DNA from: CAZMGG01 sp964565715
Lineage (GTDB): Bacteria > Planctomycetota > UBA1135 > UBA2386
Length of the DNA: 64,000 bases
NCBI GenBank assembly: GCA_964565715.1
Contig: CAZMGG010000001.1
Coordinates: 62,001 to 126,000, forward strand
Direction: 5' to 3'
This document shows positions 55,147-64,000 of the stretch, one piece after another (positions within the stretch are counted from its first letter, which is position 1; the number at the start of each line of letters is the position of its first letter). The notes beneath the pieces were generated by a model that was not told the origin of the DNA, did no database searches, and worked only from the letters and a program-made list of their open reading frames with translations. Both the position numbers and the translations under genes were made by a program.

Positions 55147-58100
55147 TCACGGCGTGAACAGGTTCACGTGCTGGTTCGACGTGGCGAAGTTGTTGGCCAG
55201 GTCGAGGGTCACCACCTGGCTGTACCACACCAGGCCGCCGGGCGGCACGCTGGCGAACGAGGTGACCGGCATGCTGAAGTTGCCCGCTCCGTCGGTGAAG
55301 CCCGACAGCGTGACGATCGGCGAGCCGATCAGCAGGGTGGCGATGCCCGGCAGGATGGTCGGGCCGGGCGTGTCGCTGAAGCCCACCGCGAAGAGCTGCG
55401 GGCCGGTGGCGGTGGTGACCGACAAGGTCATCGCCGAGCTCGGACCGACCTGCTCGGGCGTCAGCTGCAGGACCGCCGGCATCGGCGCCACCGGCCGCGT
55501 GCCGACCTCGACGTCGTCGAGCTGCCAGCCGCCCAGGTTGAGGCTGGCATCGGCCGCCAGGCGCCACTCGAGCTGCACCGAGGCGTTGTTGTCCGCCATC
55601 GGCAGCGCGTACTCGACGGTCTGCCAGCTGGTGTCGAGGTGGTGCGCGGTCGTCGAGTTGGCCCACACCGGGGTGCCGTTCACCGAGAACGTGGCCTGGT
55701 CGTACTGGCCCGTCTCCACCGACAGCCAGCGCTTGAACCGGACGTAGACGCCGGTGCGGCCGCTGCAGTTGATGACCGGCGAGCGCAGGTAGTAGTTGAT
55801 GTTGTTGGGGTAGCGGCCGTTGCTGGTGCCGGCGCCGAGATCGGTGCCATACACGCTGGTGCCGCTGACGGCGCTGGCCGGGTCGATCCAGGTCACGCCG
55901 GTGACCGTGCTGGTCTTGCCGTTGGGTGCGCCGAGCTGCCAGTCGTCGGTGCCCGTGCCGCTGGTCCGGGCGTGGGTCCAACCGGCGGCGCCGGTGTCGA
56001 AGCGCTCGGTCCAGAACGCGGTGAACGAGCCCGAGGGCGGCACGGTCACCGCGTAGCTGATCTCGCCGCTGGCGGGCGTGCGCACCACGGTGCTGCTGCT
56101 GTGGGTGGCCTCGACGTGGTAGGCGATCGCGCCGCTGCCGATGCCCGGCAGCATGCCGCGGTAGCCGTTGCCGGCGCCGGTGGCGGCCATCACCCGGGTC
56201 TGCGGCAGGCCGCCGTTGACCGCGTAGACCAGCCGGACCTCGGTGATCGAACCGCTGCTGACCGCCGCGGCGGTGGCGTTCACCAGGCGCGGCGTGTAGC
56301 GGATCGTGGTGTCGAGCAGCGGCGTGTGGGTCACCGAGGCGACCTGCAGCTGCGGGTAGGGGATGCCCTTGGTGGTGGCCGCGGCGCTGAGCTGCGCGTA
56401 GTGCGGCACGCCGTTGTTCAGGTTGCCGTCGTCGTCGTCGGCGATGAACACCTCGCGCACGGCGTCGGCCTGGTTGGTGGCATCGGCGACGATCGAGCCG
56501 ACGACGATGTCGTCGCTGATGGCGATGGCCTGGGGCGTGCCGAAGGCGGTGCGCAGGTTCTCGCGCAGGCGCCAGGCGAAGCCCATCCAGCTCTGGCCCG
56601 ACGCATGCACGGTGGTCTGCGTGCCATACATGATCGTGTTGAGGCCGGTGCGGACGTAGCCGCCGTTGGTCTGGAAGTACTCGCCGACGATCGGATGGTC
56701 GACGATGTACATCCCGAGGATGTCACCCCAGCCCTCCGACAGGCCGTCGGTGGCGGTGTTGCTGATGCCGCCGAAGCGATCGTCGAGGCCGTGGCCCCAC
56801 TCGTGCACGATCACGGTCGAGAACGCCGTGTTGTTGCAGGTGCCGGCGGTGGGATAGAAGTTGATCGTGTTGCCGGTGTAGTAGGCGTTGCAGGTACCGG
56901 TCCGGTTGACCGTCGGCACCACCGCGCTGGCGGTGTTCAGCTGCGAGACCCAGGTCGGGCCGACGATGCCGCGCACCCACTCGTTGGCCTGATGCACCCA
57001 GTAGTGGGTGCTGGTGTGCGCCGCCTCGGCTTGCGTGGCGCCGCTGGTGAGGATCTGCAGCGTCGCGGCGACGCCGGGCTGCACGGTGACCGTGGCCGCC
57101 GGGAAGGCGGCGGTGGGATCGGCGATCGGCGCGTTGTGGGTGCCGTCCAGGCTGTTGACCGTGATGGTCACCGGCGCGCTGATGTCGATGGTGAACTGGC
57201 CGTTCTGGTCGGTGGTGAAGGTGCCGACCGAGGGCACTGTGACCACCAGGCCGACCGCCGGGATGTTGACCAGCGCGTCGATGGCCGAACGGCCGGTGCG
57301 GGTCCAGGCCATCACGGTGACCGTGGTGGGGACCAGCGCGTTGGCCACCGGCGCCACCGTGGCGAAGTTGCCCGCCGCGTGCGCGCCAGGCGCGCAGCCG
57401 GCGAGCCCGCACTCGTGCTTGTCGTTCTGGAAGTGCAGTGCGCGGCCGTTCTGGGCGTCGATGTACCAGCGGCCGATGGGGCCCTGACCCGCTGCGTCGA
57501 CGTTGCTCACCGGCACCTCCCAGGCGAGGAAGAACGGTGCGGCCTGCGGCGAATGCGTGTCGCCCCAGATCACCAGCCGGATCGGCTTCTTCTGGCCCGG
57601 CTGCGGCACGCCGGTGGGCTGCTGGTCCAGCGCCAGCCAGGCGCGGGTCTCGGCCTCCTGCTCGCCGATGCGCGGTTTGGTGTCGAAGTCGGCGGCGATC
57701 GGCCAGGCGGTGCTGCCCAGCATCGCGATCACGCCCTTCATGTTGACCCGCACGTCGGCGCGGCCGCCGATGCACGGGATGCCGCGGAAGTGCTGGTCGA
57801 ACTTGAACGACCAGGTGCGGCCCATGCGGGCGCCGATCGACTCGACGAAGTCGGAGGCGCCCAGCCCGAGCAGGTCGGCGTGGTCGTCGAGCGCCTGCAG
57901 TGCGTGCCGGCGGGCCTCGACCAGCGAGTTCTCGCGCCAGCCGTCGATCGGCAGACCGTCGCCGAAGATGGCGCGCGGCGTCTCGGTGGCGGGGTGCCAC
58001 TGCACCTGCCAGTGGCCGCCGACGCGTTGTTCGAACGCGTGGAACTGCTTGGTGGTCGGAGTGGGAACGAGCGGGACAGCCTGGATGGGATCCTGGGCCA

Positions 58101-58149
58101 AGGCCGCGGACGCCACCATCAGGCCGACGAGCGGCGTGAGGAGTCGCAT
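55147..58149 (-). CDS. Exported M36-like (fungalysin/thermolysin-type) zinc metalloprotease
   Basis: This 1000-aa secreted protease has a signal peptide ending SAALAQ. An N-terminal propeptide-like region follows, with repeated FTP/PepSY-like strands (YWVHQANEW comes later). The zinc-binding motif is H449-E450-W-G-H453, and the third ligand is probably E472 in SEGWGD, as in peptidase M36. After the catalytic domain come a beta-sandwich with a lectin-like pattern (FKRWLSVETGQYDQATFSV) and a C-terminal ~105-residue module. That module (PAVLQLTPEQVGPSS to NFATSNQHVNLFTP) resembles the shared exported-protein C-terminus. The stop lies just right of the assembly gap. Confidence 0.92.
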   Translation of the reverse strand: MRLLTPLVGLMVASAALAQDPIQAVPLVPTPTTKQFHAFEQRVGGHWQVQWHPATETPRAIFGDGLPIDGWRENSLVEARRHALQALDDHADLLGLGASDFVESIGARMGRTWSFKFDQHFRGIPCIGGRADVRVNMKGVIAMLGSTAWPIAADFDTKPRIGEQEAETRAWLALDQQPTGVPQPGQKKPIRLVIWGDTHSPQAAPFFLAWEVPVSNVDAAGQGPIGRWYIDAQNGRALHFQNDKHECGLAGCAPGAHAAGNFATVAPVANALVPTTVTVMAWTRTGRSAIDALVNIPAVGLVVTVPSVGTFTTDQNGQFTIDISAPVTITVNSLDGTHNAPIADPTAAFPAATVTVQPGVAATLQILTSGATQAEAAHTSTHYWVHQANEWVRGIVGPTWVSQLNTASAVVPTVNRTGTCNAYYTGNTINFYPTAGTCNNTAFSTVIVHEWGHGLDDRFGGISNTATDGLSEGWGDILGMYIVDHPIVGEYFQTNGGYVRTGLNTIMYGTQTTVHASGQSWMGFAWRLRENLRTAFGTPQAIAISDDIVVGSIVADATNQADAVREVFIADDDDGNLNNGVPHYAQLSAAATTKGIPYPQLQVASVTHTPLLDTTIRYTPRLVNATAAAVSSGSITEVRLVYAVNGGLPQTRVMAATGAGNGYRGMLPGIGSGAIAYHVEATHSSSTVVRTPASGEISYAVTVPPSGSFTAFWTERFDTGAAGWTHARTSGTGTDDWQLGAPNGKTSTVTGVTWIDPASAVSGTSVYGTDLGAGTSNGRYPNNINYYLRSPVINCSGRTGVYVRFKRWLSVETGQYDQATFSVNGTPVWANSTTAHHLDTSWQTVEYALPMADNNASVQLEWRLAADASLNLGGWQLDDVEVGTRPVAPMPAVLQLTPEQVGPSSAMTLSVTTATGPQLFAVGFSDTPGPTILPGIATLLIGSPIVTLSGFTDGAGNFSMPVTSFASVPPGGLVWYSQVVTLDLANNFATSNQHVNLFTP

Positions 58150-58264
58150 TGAGGAGGGGAGGAGCCGGAAGGGGCGCGCCGGCGGGCGTTCGAGGCGCGT
58201 GGGCAGGGGGGGCGCCAGGAACGGCGGGTAGCTTGCCGTCCCCATCGGACCTGTCAATCGCTGT

Positions 58265-58280
58265 GGGGCGCAAGCGCCCC
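58265..58280. terminator. Perfect GC hairpin between the hydrolase and protease genes
   Basis: GGGGCGC-AA-GCGCCCC is a perfect 7-bp inverted repeat (or 6 bp with a CAAG tetraloop), 14 bases past the stop of the minus-strand hydrolase gene. No T run follows, so it may be a Rho-dependent end or an mRNA 3' stabiliser. Confidence 0.3.
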
Positions 58281-58293
58281 CGTGCCGGCGGGC

Positions 58294-59250
58294 CTACCGG
58301 CCGGTGGTGCCGGCCGGTGCCGGCCGCTTCGCCAGGGTCTCGCACCGCTCCCGGACGAAGGCCAGGGCCGGCCCGGTCACGACGTCCCGCGGGGTGCCGA
58401 TCCGCAGCAGGTAGCTGACGTGGCCTTCCCCGGGCAGGACCTGGTGGCGGAAGGGCGCACCGACCTCCCGCAGCCGCGCCACCATCTGCTCGTTCTGTTC
58501 GCCGAGGCCCGCCATGTCCCGCTGCGCCCAGAGCAGGAACATGGGCGGCAGCGCGGCGGCGGTGGCCCGGTCCGGCAGGGTGAGCGGCGACGCCTTGGCG
58601 CGGACCTCCGGGTCGCGGCCGAAGATGCCGTCGAAGGCGAACAACGGCGGGCGGACGTCCATCGGCCCCGACAGGGGGATGCAGCCCTTGACCAGGCCCT
58701 TCTGCGCGCCGGCCTGCTGCAGCCAGGACGGATCCAGGCTCAGCAGCGAGATCAGGTGGCCCCCCGCCGAATGCCCCATCAGGAAGATGCGGTCCGGGTC
58801 GCAGCCGTGCCGGCGGGCGATGCCGTGCAGGAAGACCAGGGCCCGGGCGCAGTCCTGCACGTGGGCCGGATGCTGCACCATCGGCGTGAGCCGGTAGTTG
58901 ATCACCGCGCAGGCGACGCCCTGGCGGGCGATGGCCCGGCCGACGTGCCGGTGCTGCTCCTTGCTGCCACCGATCCAGGCGCCGCCGTGCACGAACATGA
59001 CCAGCGGCAGCAGCGGCGCGTCGGCGGCCCGCTGCGGCAGGTAGAGGTCGAGCCGGTTGCGCCTGGCGTCGGCGGAGAAGCCTTCGGCGTACTGCAGGTC
59101 GTCCTCGACGGAGAAGGCGGGCGCCGGCGGCGCCGGCGTGGGCGCCGGGGCGGGCGTGGGCGTGCTGGTCTGCGCCGGCAGGGCGGCGGTGGCCAGCAGG
59201 AGGGCCGCGAGCCAGCCGTTCACGAGGCGTCGTAGGCCTGACGCAGCCAT
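58294..59250 (-). CDS. Exported alpha/beta hydrolase (esterase/lipase-like)
   Basis: The 318-aa protein has a signal peptide ending TAALPAQ and then a Thr/Pro/Ala-rich linker. An alpha/beta hydrolase domain of the BD-FAE/HSL type follows. The oxyanion motif is FVHGGAWIGG and the nucleophile elbow GHSAGG. A late Asp (LLWAQRDMAG) and His (LPGEGHVSYL) complete the triad. It probably cleaves an ester such as a carbohydrate acetyl or feruloyl group. The ATG at 59250 overlaps the DUF4287 gene by 31 bp. A GTG at 59223 would overlap by only 4 bp, but it would lack the arginine-rich start of the signal peptide. Confidence 0.9.
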   Translation of the reverse strand: MAASGLRRLVNGWLAALLLATAALPAQTSTPTPAPAPTPAPPAPAFSVEDDLQYAEGFSADARRNRLDLYLPQRAADAPLLPLVMFVHGGAWIGGSKEQHRHVGRAIARQGVACAVINYRLTPMVQHPAHVQDCARALVFLHGIARRHGCDPDRIFLMGHSAGGHLISLLSLDPSWLQQAGAQKGLVKGCIPLSGPMDVRPPLFAFDGIFGRDPEVRAKASPLTLPDRATAAALPPMFLLWAQRDMAGLGEQNEQMVARLREVGAPFRHQVLPGEGHVSYLLRIGTPRDVVTGPALAFVRERCETLAKRPAPAGTTGR

Positions 59251-59783
59251 CCGATCACCTCCTGGTCCACGTCGGCCACGTTCTCGAGGCGAACGCGGTG
59301 GCTGACCATCGAATTGAAGCTGCCCGAGGCCTCCAGCCGGCCGGCGGCGGGCACGCCCTTCAGGTTGATGCCAAGGTCCAGCCGCGTCGCCGTGCTGGGT
59401 TGGATCAGCGCGAACTGCTTGCTGCGGCGCAGGCTGACGTAGGCCTTCTTCGGCGCCACCTCGACGTCGGCGCCGAACGTCCGCACCGCCGCCAGCAGCG
59501 CGTCGTGGATGGGCCGCAGGCCGGCCTTCTTGCCCGAGTACTGCTCCGTCACCAGGTCGCCCGCGTCCGCCGCCGAGCCGGCGTCGCTCTGCAGCGCCTT
59601 GTGTGCCACCAGGTTGGCGAAGCCGTGGCCCATGCCATGGTCGCCCTTCAGCAGCTTGACGATCTCGCCGTGCTTGCCGAGGCCGCTGCGGCCGACGATC
59701 GCGAGCCATTGCTCCAGGGACTTGCCGGTCTTCTCCGGCAGGTTGGCGATCATGCTCGCCGTCATCTCTTCGGGGGTGGCCAT
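59220..59783 (-). CDS. DUF4287 / DUF5655 domain protein
   Basis: The 187-aa cytoplasmic protein starts with the DUF4287 pattern: MTASMIANLPEKTGKSLEQW, then KHGEIVKLLKGDHGMGHGFANLVAH. A second, DUF5655-like domain follows with YVSLRRSKQFALIQPSTATR and LGINLKGV. Neither domain has a known activity; DUF5655 is distantly related to predicted transport or DNA-binding proteins. It is first in a two-gene unit with the hydrolase. A TACCCT hexamer 7 bases before the ATG suggests a leaderless transcript. Confidence 0.88.
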   Translation of the reverse strand: MATPEEMTASMIANLPEKTGKSLEQWLAIVGRSGLGKHGEIVKLLKGDHGMGHGFANLVAHKALQSDAGSAADAGDLVTEQYSGKKAGLRPIHDALLAAVRTFGADVEVAPKKAYVSLRRSKQFALIQPSTATRLDLGINLKGVPAAGRLEASGSFNSMVSHRVRLENVADVDQEVIGWLRQAYDAS

Positions 59784-59790
59784 GGGTCGC

Positions 59791-59796
59791 AGGGTA
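59791..59796 (-). promoter_or_regulatory. -10-like TACCCT, 7 bases before ATG 59783
   Basis: It has the same architecture as the other near-start hexamers in the window. No ribosome-binding site is present. Confidence 0.4.
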
Positions 59797-59861
59797 ACCG
59801 AAGGGGCGCGGGCCGGCGAACGCCCGGCTACGCTGTCCCGCCACCCCAACCCGGAGTCGCC

Positions 59862-61355
59862 GTGATCTGCCACCGCATCGCCCTGCCGTTCGTCGCCATC
59901 GCCCTCGCCGGCGGCCTCCCAGCCCAGGCCCAGTTCCTGGCGCCCACGCGGCCGCCGATGCCGGCGGACAACGCCCCCGAGTTCAAGCTCGCCGTGGGCG
60001 ACGTCGATGGCGACGGCTTCCCCGACCTCGTCTGCGCCAACATGGGCGGCACCATGCCGGGCACCCAGAACACGCTCTACCTGAACGATCGCGCCGGCGG
60101 CTTCGTCGACGTGACCGCCACCCACCTGCCGCAGGTGGTGGACTGGAGCGGCGCCGTGGCGCTCGGCGACGTCGACGGCGACGGCGACCTCGACATCTTC
60201 TTCGGCAACCAGGCCAGCCAGCCCAGCACGCTCTACCAGAACGACGGCACCGGCCGCTTCACCGACGTCACCGGCGCGCAGCTGCCGTTCCTGGCCCGGA
60301 CCATCTACTGCGCGAAGTTCGTCGACATCGACGGCGACCGGGATCTGGACCTGGTGGCGCGGGAGAGGATCCTGCAGAACGACGGCCGGGGCTTCTTCAC
60401 CGACGTCACCAGCACGCACTCGCCGAACGCCTCGATCAACGCCTGGGGCATGGCGGTGGGGGACGTCGACGGCGATGGCGATCAGGATGTCCTGTTCGGC
60501 ATCAACTCGACCACGGTGGCGCCGGTGCTGTGGCTGAACAACGGCCTCGGCGTGTTCACCGACGCCGGCGCCAACCTGCCCGGCCCGATCTACGTCGCCG
60601 GCGACTTCACCCTGGCCGACATCGACTGGGACGGCGACCTCGACGTGTTCCTGCAGTCCTACGCCCGGCCCAGCCAGCTGTGGCGGAACAACGGCCAGGG
60701 CGTGTTCACCAACGTGTCGGCCACCCAGATCCCGGCGATCCAGGAGTTCACCTACTCGTCGGCGATGGCCGACATGGATGGCGACGGCGACCCCGACATC
60801 GTCCTGTTCAACGGCGCCAACGTCGCCGGCCAGACGCGGCTGCTGCGCAACGACGGCACCGGCGTGTTCGTCGACGCGCCGGGCGCCGTGGCGCCGGCGA
60901 TCATGAACTCGACCTGCGGCGCGCTGGCCGACCTGGATCGGGACGGCGACCTCGACATCGTGTTCGGCAACTGGAACGCGCAGAACGCGGTGTGGCTGAA
61001 CCTGCACCGGCAGGGGCATGCGCCGCAGGCGCCGATGATCGGCGCCACCTGGACGGTGGACTGGTACTCGCGGCCGGGCTACGGCCCGTCGGTGGCGGTG
61101 CTGCCGTTCCTGAGCGTGCAGCCGCCGACGCCGCTGACCGCGTTCCCGCCCTACGGCTTCAGCCTCGTCCCGCCGGCCTCGGCGGTGGTCGGCGCGCTGG
61201 GGATCACCGGCGCCGCCAGCGGCCACCATGCGATGACCGTGGCGGTGCCGAACAACCCGGGCCTGGTGGGCCTCGCGCTGCTGCTGCAGGGGCTGGTGGT
61301 GGAGGACGCCTGGACGCTGCGCCTCACCAACACGCTGGTGGACCGGGTCCGGTAG
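59862..61355 (+). CDS. Exported FG-GAP/VCBS-repeat protein with the shared C-terminal module
   Basis: The 497-aa product has a signal peptide ending GGLPAQ, then about eight FG-GAP/VCBS repeats. Each has a calcium-type loop such as VGDVDGDGFPDLVC, FVDIDGDRDLDLVA or DMDGDGDPDIVLF, suggesting a seven- or eight-bladed propeller. The last ~110 residues are the shared module: ATWTVDWYSRPGYGPS, VAVPNNPGLVGLALLLQG and a terminal TLRLTNTLVDRV. The GTG at 59862 is preceded by CGGAG, and a TACGCT hexamer lies further upstream. It is not a lipoprotein, unlike the two larger FG-GAP proteins. A surface-binding function is inferred. Confidence 0.88.
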   Translation: MICHRIALPFVAIALAGGLPAQAQFLAPTRPPMPADNAPEFKLAVGDVDGDGFPDLVCANMGGTMPGTQNTLYLNDRAGGFVDVTATHLPQVVDWSGAVALGDVDGDGDLDIFFGNQASQPSTLYQNDGTGRFTDVTGAQLPFLARTIYCAKFVDIDGDRDLDLVARERILQNDGRGFFTDVTSTHSPNASINAWGMAVGDVDGDGDQDVLFGINSTTVAPVLWLNNGLGVFTDAGANLPGPIYVAGDFTLADIDWDGDLDVFLQSYARPSQLWRNNGQGVFTNVSATQIPAIQEFTYSSAMADMDGDGDPDIVLFNGANVAGQTRLLRNDGTGVFVDAPGAVAPAIMNSTCGALADLDRDGDLDIVFGNWNAQNAVWLNLHRQGHAPQAPMIGATWTVDWYSRPGYGPSVAVLPFLSVQPPTPLTAFPPYGFSLVPPASAVVGALGITGAASGHHAMTVAVPNNPGLVGLALLLQGLVVEDAWTLRLTNTLVDRVR

Positions 61356-61408
61356 GCGCGGCGCCGCGTTTCCGCGACTGCGGCCCATCGGCGGCCGCGC
61401 GCGGCCCG

Positions 61409-61414
61409 TAATCT
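61409..61414 (+). promoter_or_regulatory. -10-like TAATCT, 8 bases before ATG 61423
   Basis: It is the best match to the sigma-70 consensus among the near-start hexamers. It implies a leaderless M14 peptidase transcript. Confidence 0.45.
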
Positions 61415-61422
61415 GGCCCGCC

Positions 61423-64000
61423 ATGGTCCGCCCTCTCCTCCGCGTCGCGTCGCTGCTGGCGTTCGCCGCCCTCCTGCCGGCCCAGCAGGCCGTCCCCAGC
61501 CCCGTCGACTTCCTCGGCAAGGAGGTCGGCGCCGACCACTACCTCTGCAACTGGACCGACATGCTGCGCTACTTCCGCGCCGTCGATGCGGCGTCGGACC
61601 GGCTGGAGCTGCACGAGATCGGCCCGTCCGGCTACGGCCAGACGATGCACATGGCGGTGATCACCTCGCCGCAGAACCACGCCCGCCTGCAGGAACTGCG
61701 GCAGATCAGCACCCGGCTGGCGCGGGCCCGGGACGCCGAGCCGGCGGTGGCGCGGGAACTGGCGGAATCGGGTCGGGCGGTGGTCTGGATCGACGCCGGC
61801 CTGCACGCCACCGAGGTGATCGCCGGCCAGAACATCATCGAACTGGTCTGGCAGATGTGCTCGCGCGACGACCAGGAGGTGCGGCGCATCCTCGACGAGG
61901 TGGTGCTGCTGGCCTGCCCGGTCAATCCCGACGGCCTGGAGATGGTGGCCAACGCCTATGCCGCCACCGGCAGCACCTCGACCCCGGTGCTCTACCAGCG
62001 CTACTGCGGCCACGACAACAACCGCGACTTCTACGCCGTCAACACCCGCGAGTCCGAGAACGTCAGCCGCGTGCACTACATCGACTGGTGCCCGCAGATC
62101 GTCTACAACCATCACCAGACGGCGCCGGCGGGGACGATCATCTTCACGCCGCCGTTCCGCGATCCGCACAACTACAACGTCGACCCGATGGTCGTGCGCG
62201 GGATCGGCACCGTGGCGGCGCACATGCACCAGCGCTTCGCCTTCGAGGGCAAGCCCGGCGTCATCTCGCGCAACGGCGCGCCCTACTCGGGCTGGTGGAA
62301 CGGCGGCCTGCGCACCACCAACTACTTCCACAACATCATCGGCATCCTGACCGAGTCGTTCGGCCGGCCCGAGCCGACCCGCATCCGGCCGTCCCTGGAG
62401 CGGCGGCTGCCCGACGGCGACCACCCCGACGCGGTGCCCGAGCAGGTCTGGCACGCGCGGCAGACCATCGAGTACCTGCAGACCGCCAACTTCGCGATCC
62501 TCGACTACGCGTCGCGCTACCGTCGCGAGTTGCTGCAGGGCATCTGGCGGATGGGCCGCAACTCGATCGAGCGCGGCAGCCGCGACCACTGGACGGTGAC
62601 GCCGAAGCTGGTGGCGGCGGCGAAGCTGCGCGAGGACCCGGAGTCGGTGTTCCGCGACCCGCTCCTGCGCGATCCGCGGGCCTACCTGCTGCGCCCCGAC
62701 CGCGGCGACTTCGGTGCGGCGGTGCGCCTCATCCAGGCCCTGCAGAAGAGCGGCATCGAGGTGCACCGGGCCACCGCCGCGTTCCGCCACGGCGGCGTCG
62801 CCTATCCCGCAGGCACCCTGCTGGTGCGCTGCGACCAGGCCTTCCGGCCCCACGTGATCGACCAGTTCGAGCCGCAATGGCACCCGGACGACTTCCGCGA
62901 CGGCAAGCCGGTGCCGCCCTACGACGCGGCGGGCTGGACCATGGCGCTGCAGTGCGACGTGCACGTCGATCGCACCTTCGAGCCGGTGGACGGTCCGTTC
63001 GCGGAGCTGCCGCTCGGCGAACTGGTGGCCCGCGCGCCGGTCGAGGTCCCGGCCAGCGCCACCGGCTGGACGCTGGATCCGCGCGACAGCGACACGGTGC
63101 CGACGGTGAACCGGCTGCTCGGCGCCGGCGTGGCGGTGTCGCAGGCGACCAGCGCGCCGTTCGCCTTCCACGTGCCGGCCAGCGCCCGCGACGCCTTGGC
63201 CACGGCGGCGGCGCAGACCGGCGTGCGGCCGGTGGCGGGCGCGGCGCCGGCCGGCGCGCGGTCCCTGCGGCAGCCCCGGGTCGGCCTGTTCGACGTCTAC
63301 GGCGGCCACATGCCCACCGGCTGGGATCTGTGGGTGCTGGAGCGCTACGGCTTCCCGGTGCGGCAGGTCTGGGGCGCGCGCATCGCGAGGGGCGACCTGA
63401 AGGCCGAGTTCGACGTGCTGGTGTTCCACACCGGCCTGCCGGGCGGCCGCGACCTGAGCCGGATGGGACGCGGCGGCGGCCGCGACGAGGACAGCCGCGA
63501 CAAGCTGGCGGCGGCGCTGCCCGCCTTCGAGGACTGGAGCAACCTCGCCGAGCGCGCCGAGCGGCTCACCGGCGAGAACTCGCTGGACCACCTGAAGGCC
63601 TTCGTCGAGCAGGGCGGCACGCTGGTGGCGCTGGAGGGCGAGTGCGACAAGGTGATCCGGCACTGGGACCTGCCGATCAAGGTCGGCACGCACGTGCCGG
63701 GCGACAACGGCGGCGAGGAACGCCGCACGCGCCGCGAGGAGTTCTACGTGCCGGGGTCCCTGCTCGGCATCGAGGTCGACACGGCGCATCCGCTGGCGGC
63801 GGGCATGCGCGCGGACTGCGCGGTGATGTTCAACAACGACTGCGTGGTGATGGAGGTGACCGCGCCGCGGCCCGGCATCGAGGTGGTGGCGCGCTACCGC
63901 AACATCGACACGCTGGCGTCGGGGTGGGCGGTCGGCGAGGAGTTCCTGGCCGGCAAGGCGGCGGTGGTGTCGGTGCAGGTCGGCAAGGGGCGGCTCGTGC
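61423..64000 (+). CDS. Exported M14-family zinc carboxypeptidase-like peptidase (3' end missing)
   Basis: The gene runs off the right edge; 859 codons are present with no stop. A signal peptide ending LLPAQ precedes an M14 domain. Zinc ligands are H128 and E131 (GLHATEVIAG), and H230 or H231 in YNHHQTAPAG. The substrate-binding segments CPVNPDGLEM and FTPPFRDPHN follow. After ~550 residues there is an extra domain beginning RVGLFDVYGGHMPTGWDLW, which resembles the glutamine-amidotransferase/DJ-1-like domain often attached to M14 peptidases in this group of bacteria. M14 enzymes remove C-terminal amino acids or cleave peptidoglycan peptides; the substrate here is unknown. Confidence 0.9.
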   Translation, partial: MVRPLLRVASLLAFAALLPAQQAVPSPVDFLGKEVGADHYLCNWTDMLRYFRAVDAASDRLELHEIGPSGYGQTMHMAVITSPQNHARLQELRQISTRLARARDAEPAVARELAESGRAVVWIDAGLHATEVIAGQNIIELVWQMCSRDDQEVRRILDEVVLLACPVNPDGLEMVANAYAATGSTSTPVLYQRYCGHDNNRDFYAVNTRESENVSRVHYIDWCPQIVYNHHQTAPAGTIIFTPPFRDPHNYNVDPMVVRGIGTVAAHMHQRFAFEGKPGVISRNGAPYSGWWNGGLRTTNYFHNIIGILTESFGRPEPTRIRPSLERRLPDGDHPDAVPEQVWHARQTIEYLQTANFAILDYASRYRRELLQGIWRMGRNSIERGSRDHWTVTPKLVAAAKLREDPESVFRDPLLRDPRAYLLRPDRGDFGAAVRLIQALQKSGIEVHRATAAFRHGGVAYPAGTLLVRCDQAFRPHVIDQFEPQWHPDDFRDGKPVPPYDAAGWTMALQCDVHVDRTFEPVDGPFAELPLGELVARAPVEVPASATGWTLDPRDSDTVPTVNRLLGAGVAVSQATSAPFAFHVPASARDALATAAAQTGVRPVAGAAPAGARSLRQPRVGLFDVYGGHMPTGWDLWVLERYGFPVRQVWGARIARGDLKAEFDVLVFHTGLPGGRDLSRMGRGGGRDEDSRDKLAAALPAFEDWSNLAERAERLTGENSLDHLKAFVEQGGTLVALEGECDKVIRHWDLPIKVGTHVPGDNGGEERRTRREEFYVPGSLLGIEVDTAHPLAAGMRADCAVMFNNDCVVMEVTAPRPGIEVVARYRNIDTLASGWAVGEEFLAGKAAVVSVQVGKGRLV

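Overview
The window is a roughly 70-75% GC bacterial segment, densely coded on both strands, and it most likely comes from a Planctomycetota-type organism. The reasons are the many secreted FG-GAP/VCBS, kelch and SBBP-repeat proteins, a sulfatase with a C-terminal lectin-like domain, a DUF3299 protein, a large GlmS-like protein, and a C-terminal module that recurs at the end of unrelated exported proteins. It is probably a metagenome or draft assembly, because a 10-N scaffold joint with G/C homopolymer junk lies at 55049-55134. Taxonomy is inferred from gene content only. No rRNA, tRNA, CRISPR array, transposase or phage gene was seen.

Layout. 1-138: 5' end of a pyruvate/2-oxoacid dehydrogenase E1 alpha gene. 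237-8923: phosphate region, with pstS-pstC-pstA-pstB on the minus strand, phoU divergent, a Na+/phosphate symporter convergent with phoU, and a frameshifted MgtE-N-like gene just upstream of the symporter. 9008-14014: three secreted beta-propeller/kelch-type proteins. 14119-22202: a seven-gene minus-strand run (DUF3299, HEAT-like exported protein, 1141-aa GlmS-like protein, radical SAM, methyltransferase, glycosyltransferase, DUF1579). 22277-26510: sulfatase, ferredoxin, membrane protein. 26633-27608: Fur-family regulator and Dps. 27644-35390: exported DUF1080-like protein, S9 peptidase, a small protein, a DUF2238 membrane protein, and an SBBP-repeat protein. 35429-40196: CDP-alcohol phosphatidyltransferase, ABC1 kinase, zinc-type dehydrogenase, chromate transporter. 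40360-44847: histidine kinase, response regulator and FG-GAP lipoprotein. 44965-53097: secreted surface proteins, a 1225-aa FG-GAP lipoprotein and an M23 peptidase. 53202-54843: enoyl-CoA hydratase and 3-hydroxybutyryl-CoA dehydrogenase. 55147-64000: M36-like metalloprotease, alpha/beta hydrolase, DUF4287 protein, FG-GAP protein, and an M14 peptidase cut by the window end.

How the genes work together. The left end is a phosphate-uptake module with a good Pho-box-like direct repeat in front of pstS. The Fur/Dps pair is a peroxide/iron-stress unit with a palindromic operator over the regulator start codon. Much of the rest encodes the cell envelope and exported proteome.

Three window-wide patterns stand out. 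Every non-lipoprotein signal peptide appears to end just before a glutamine, a 'Q-rule' like that known in Bacteroidetes. Many exported proteins share a C-terminal module. Nine genes carry a TAnnnT hexamer only 6-10 bases before the start codon, which suggests leaderless transcripts.
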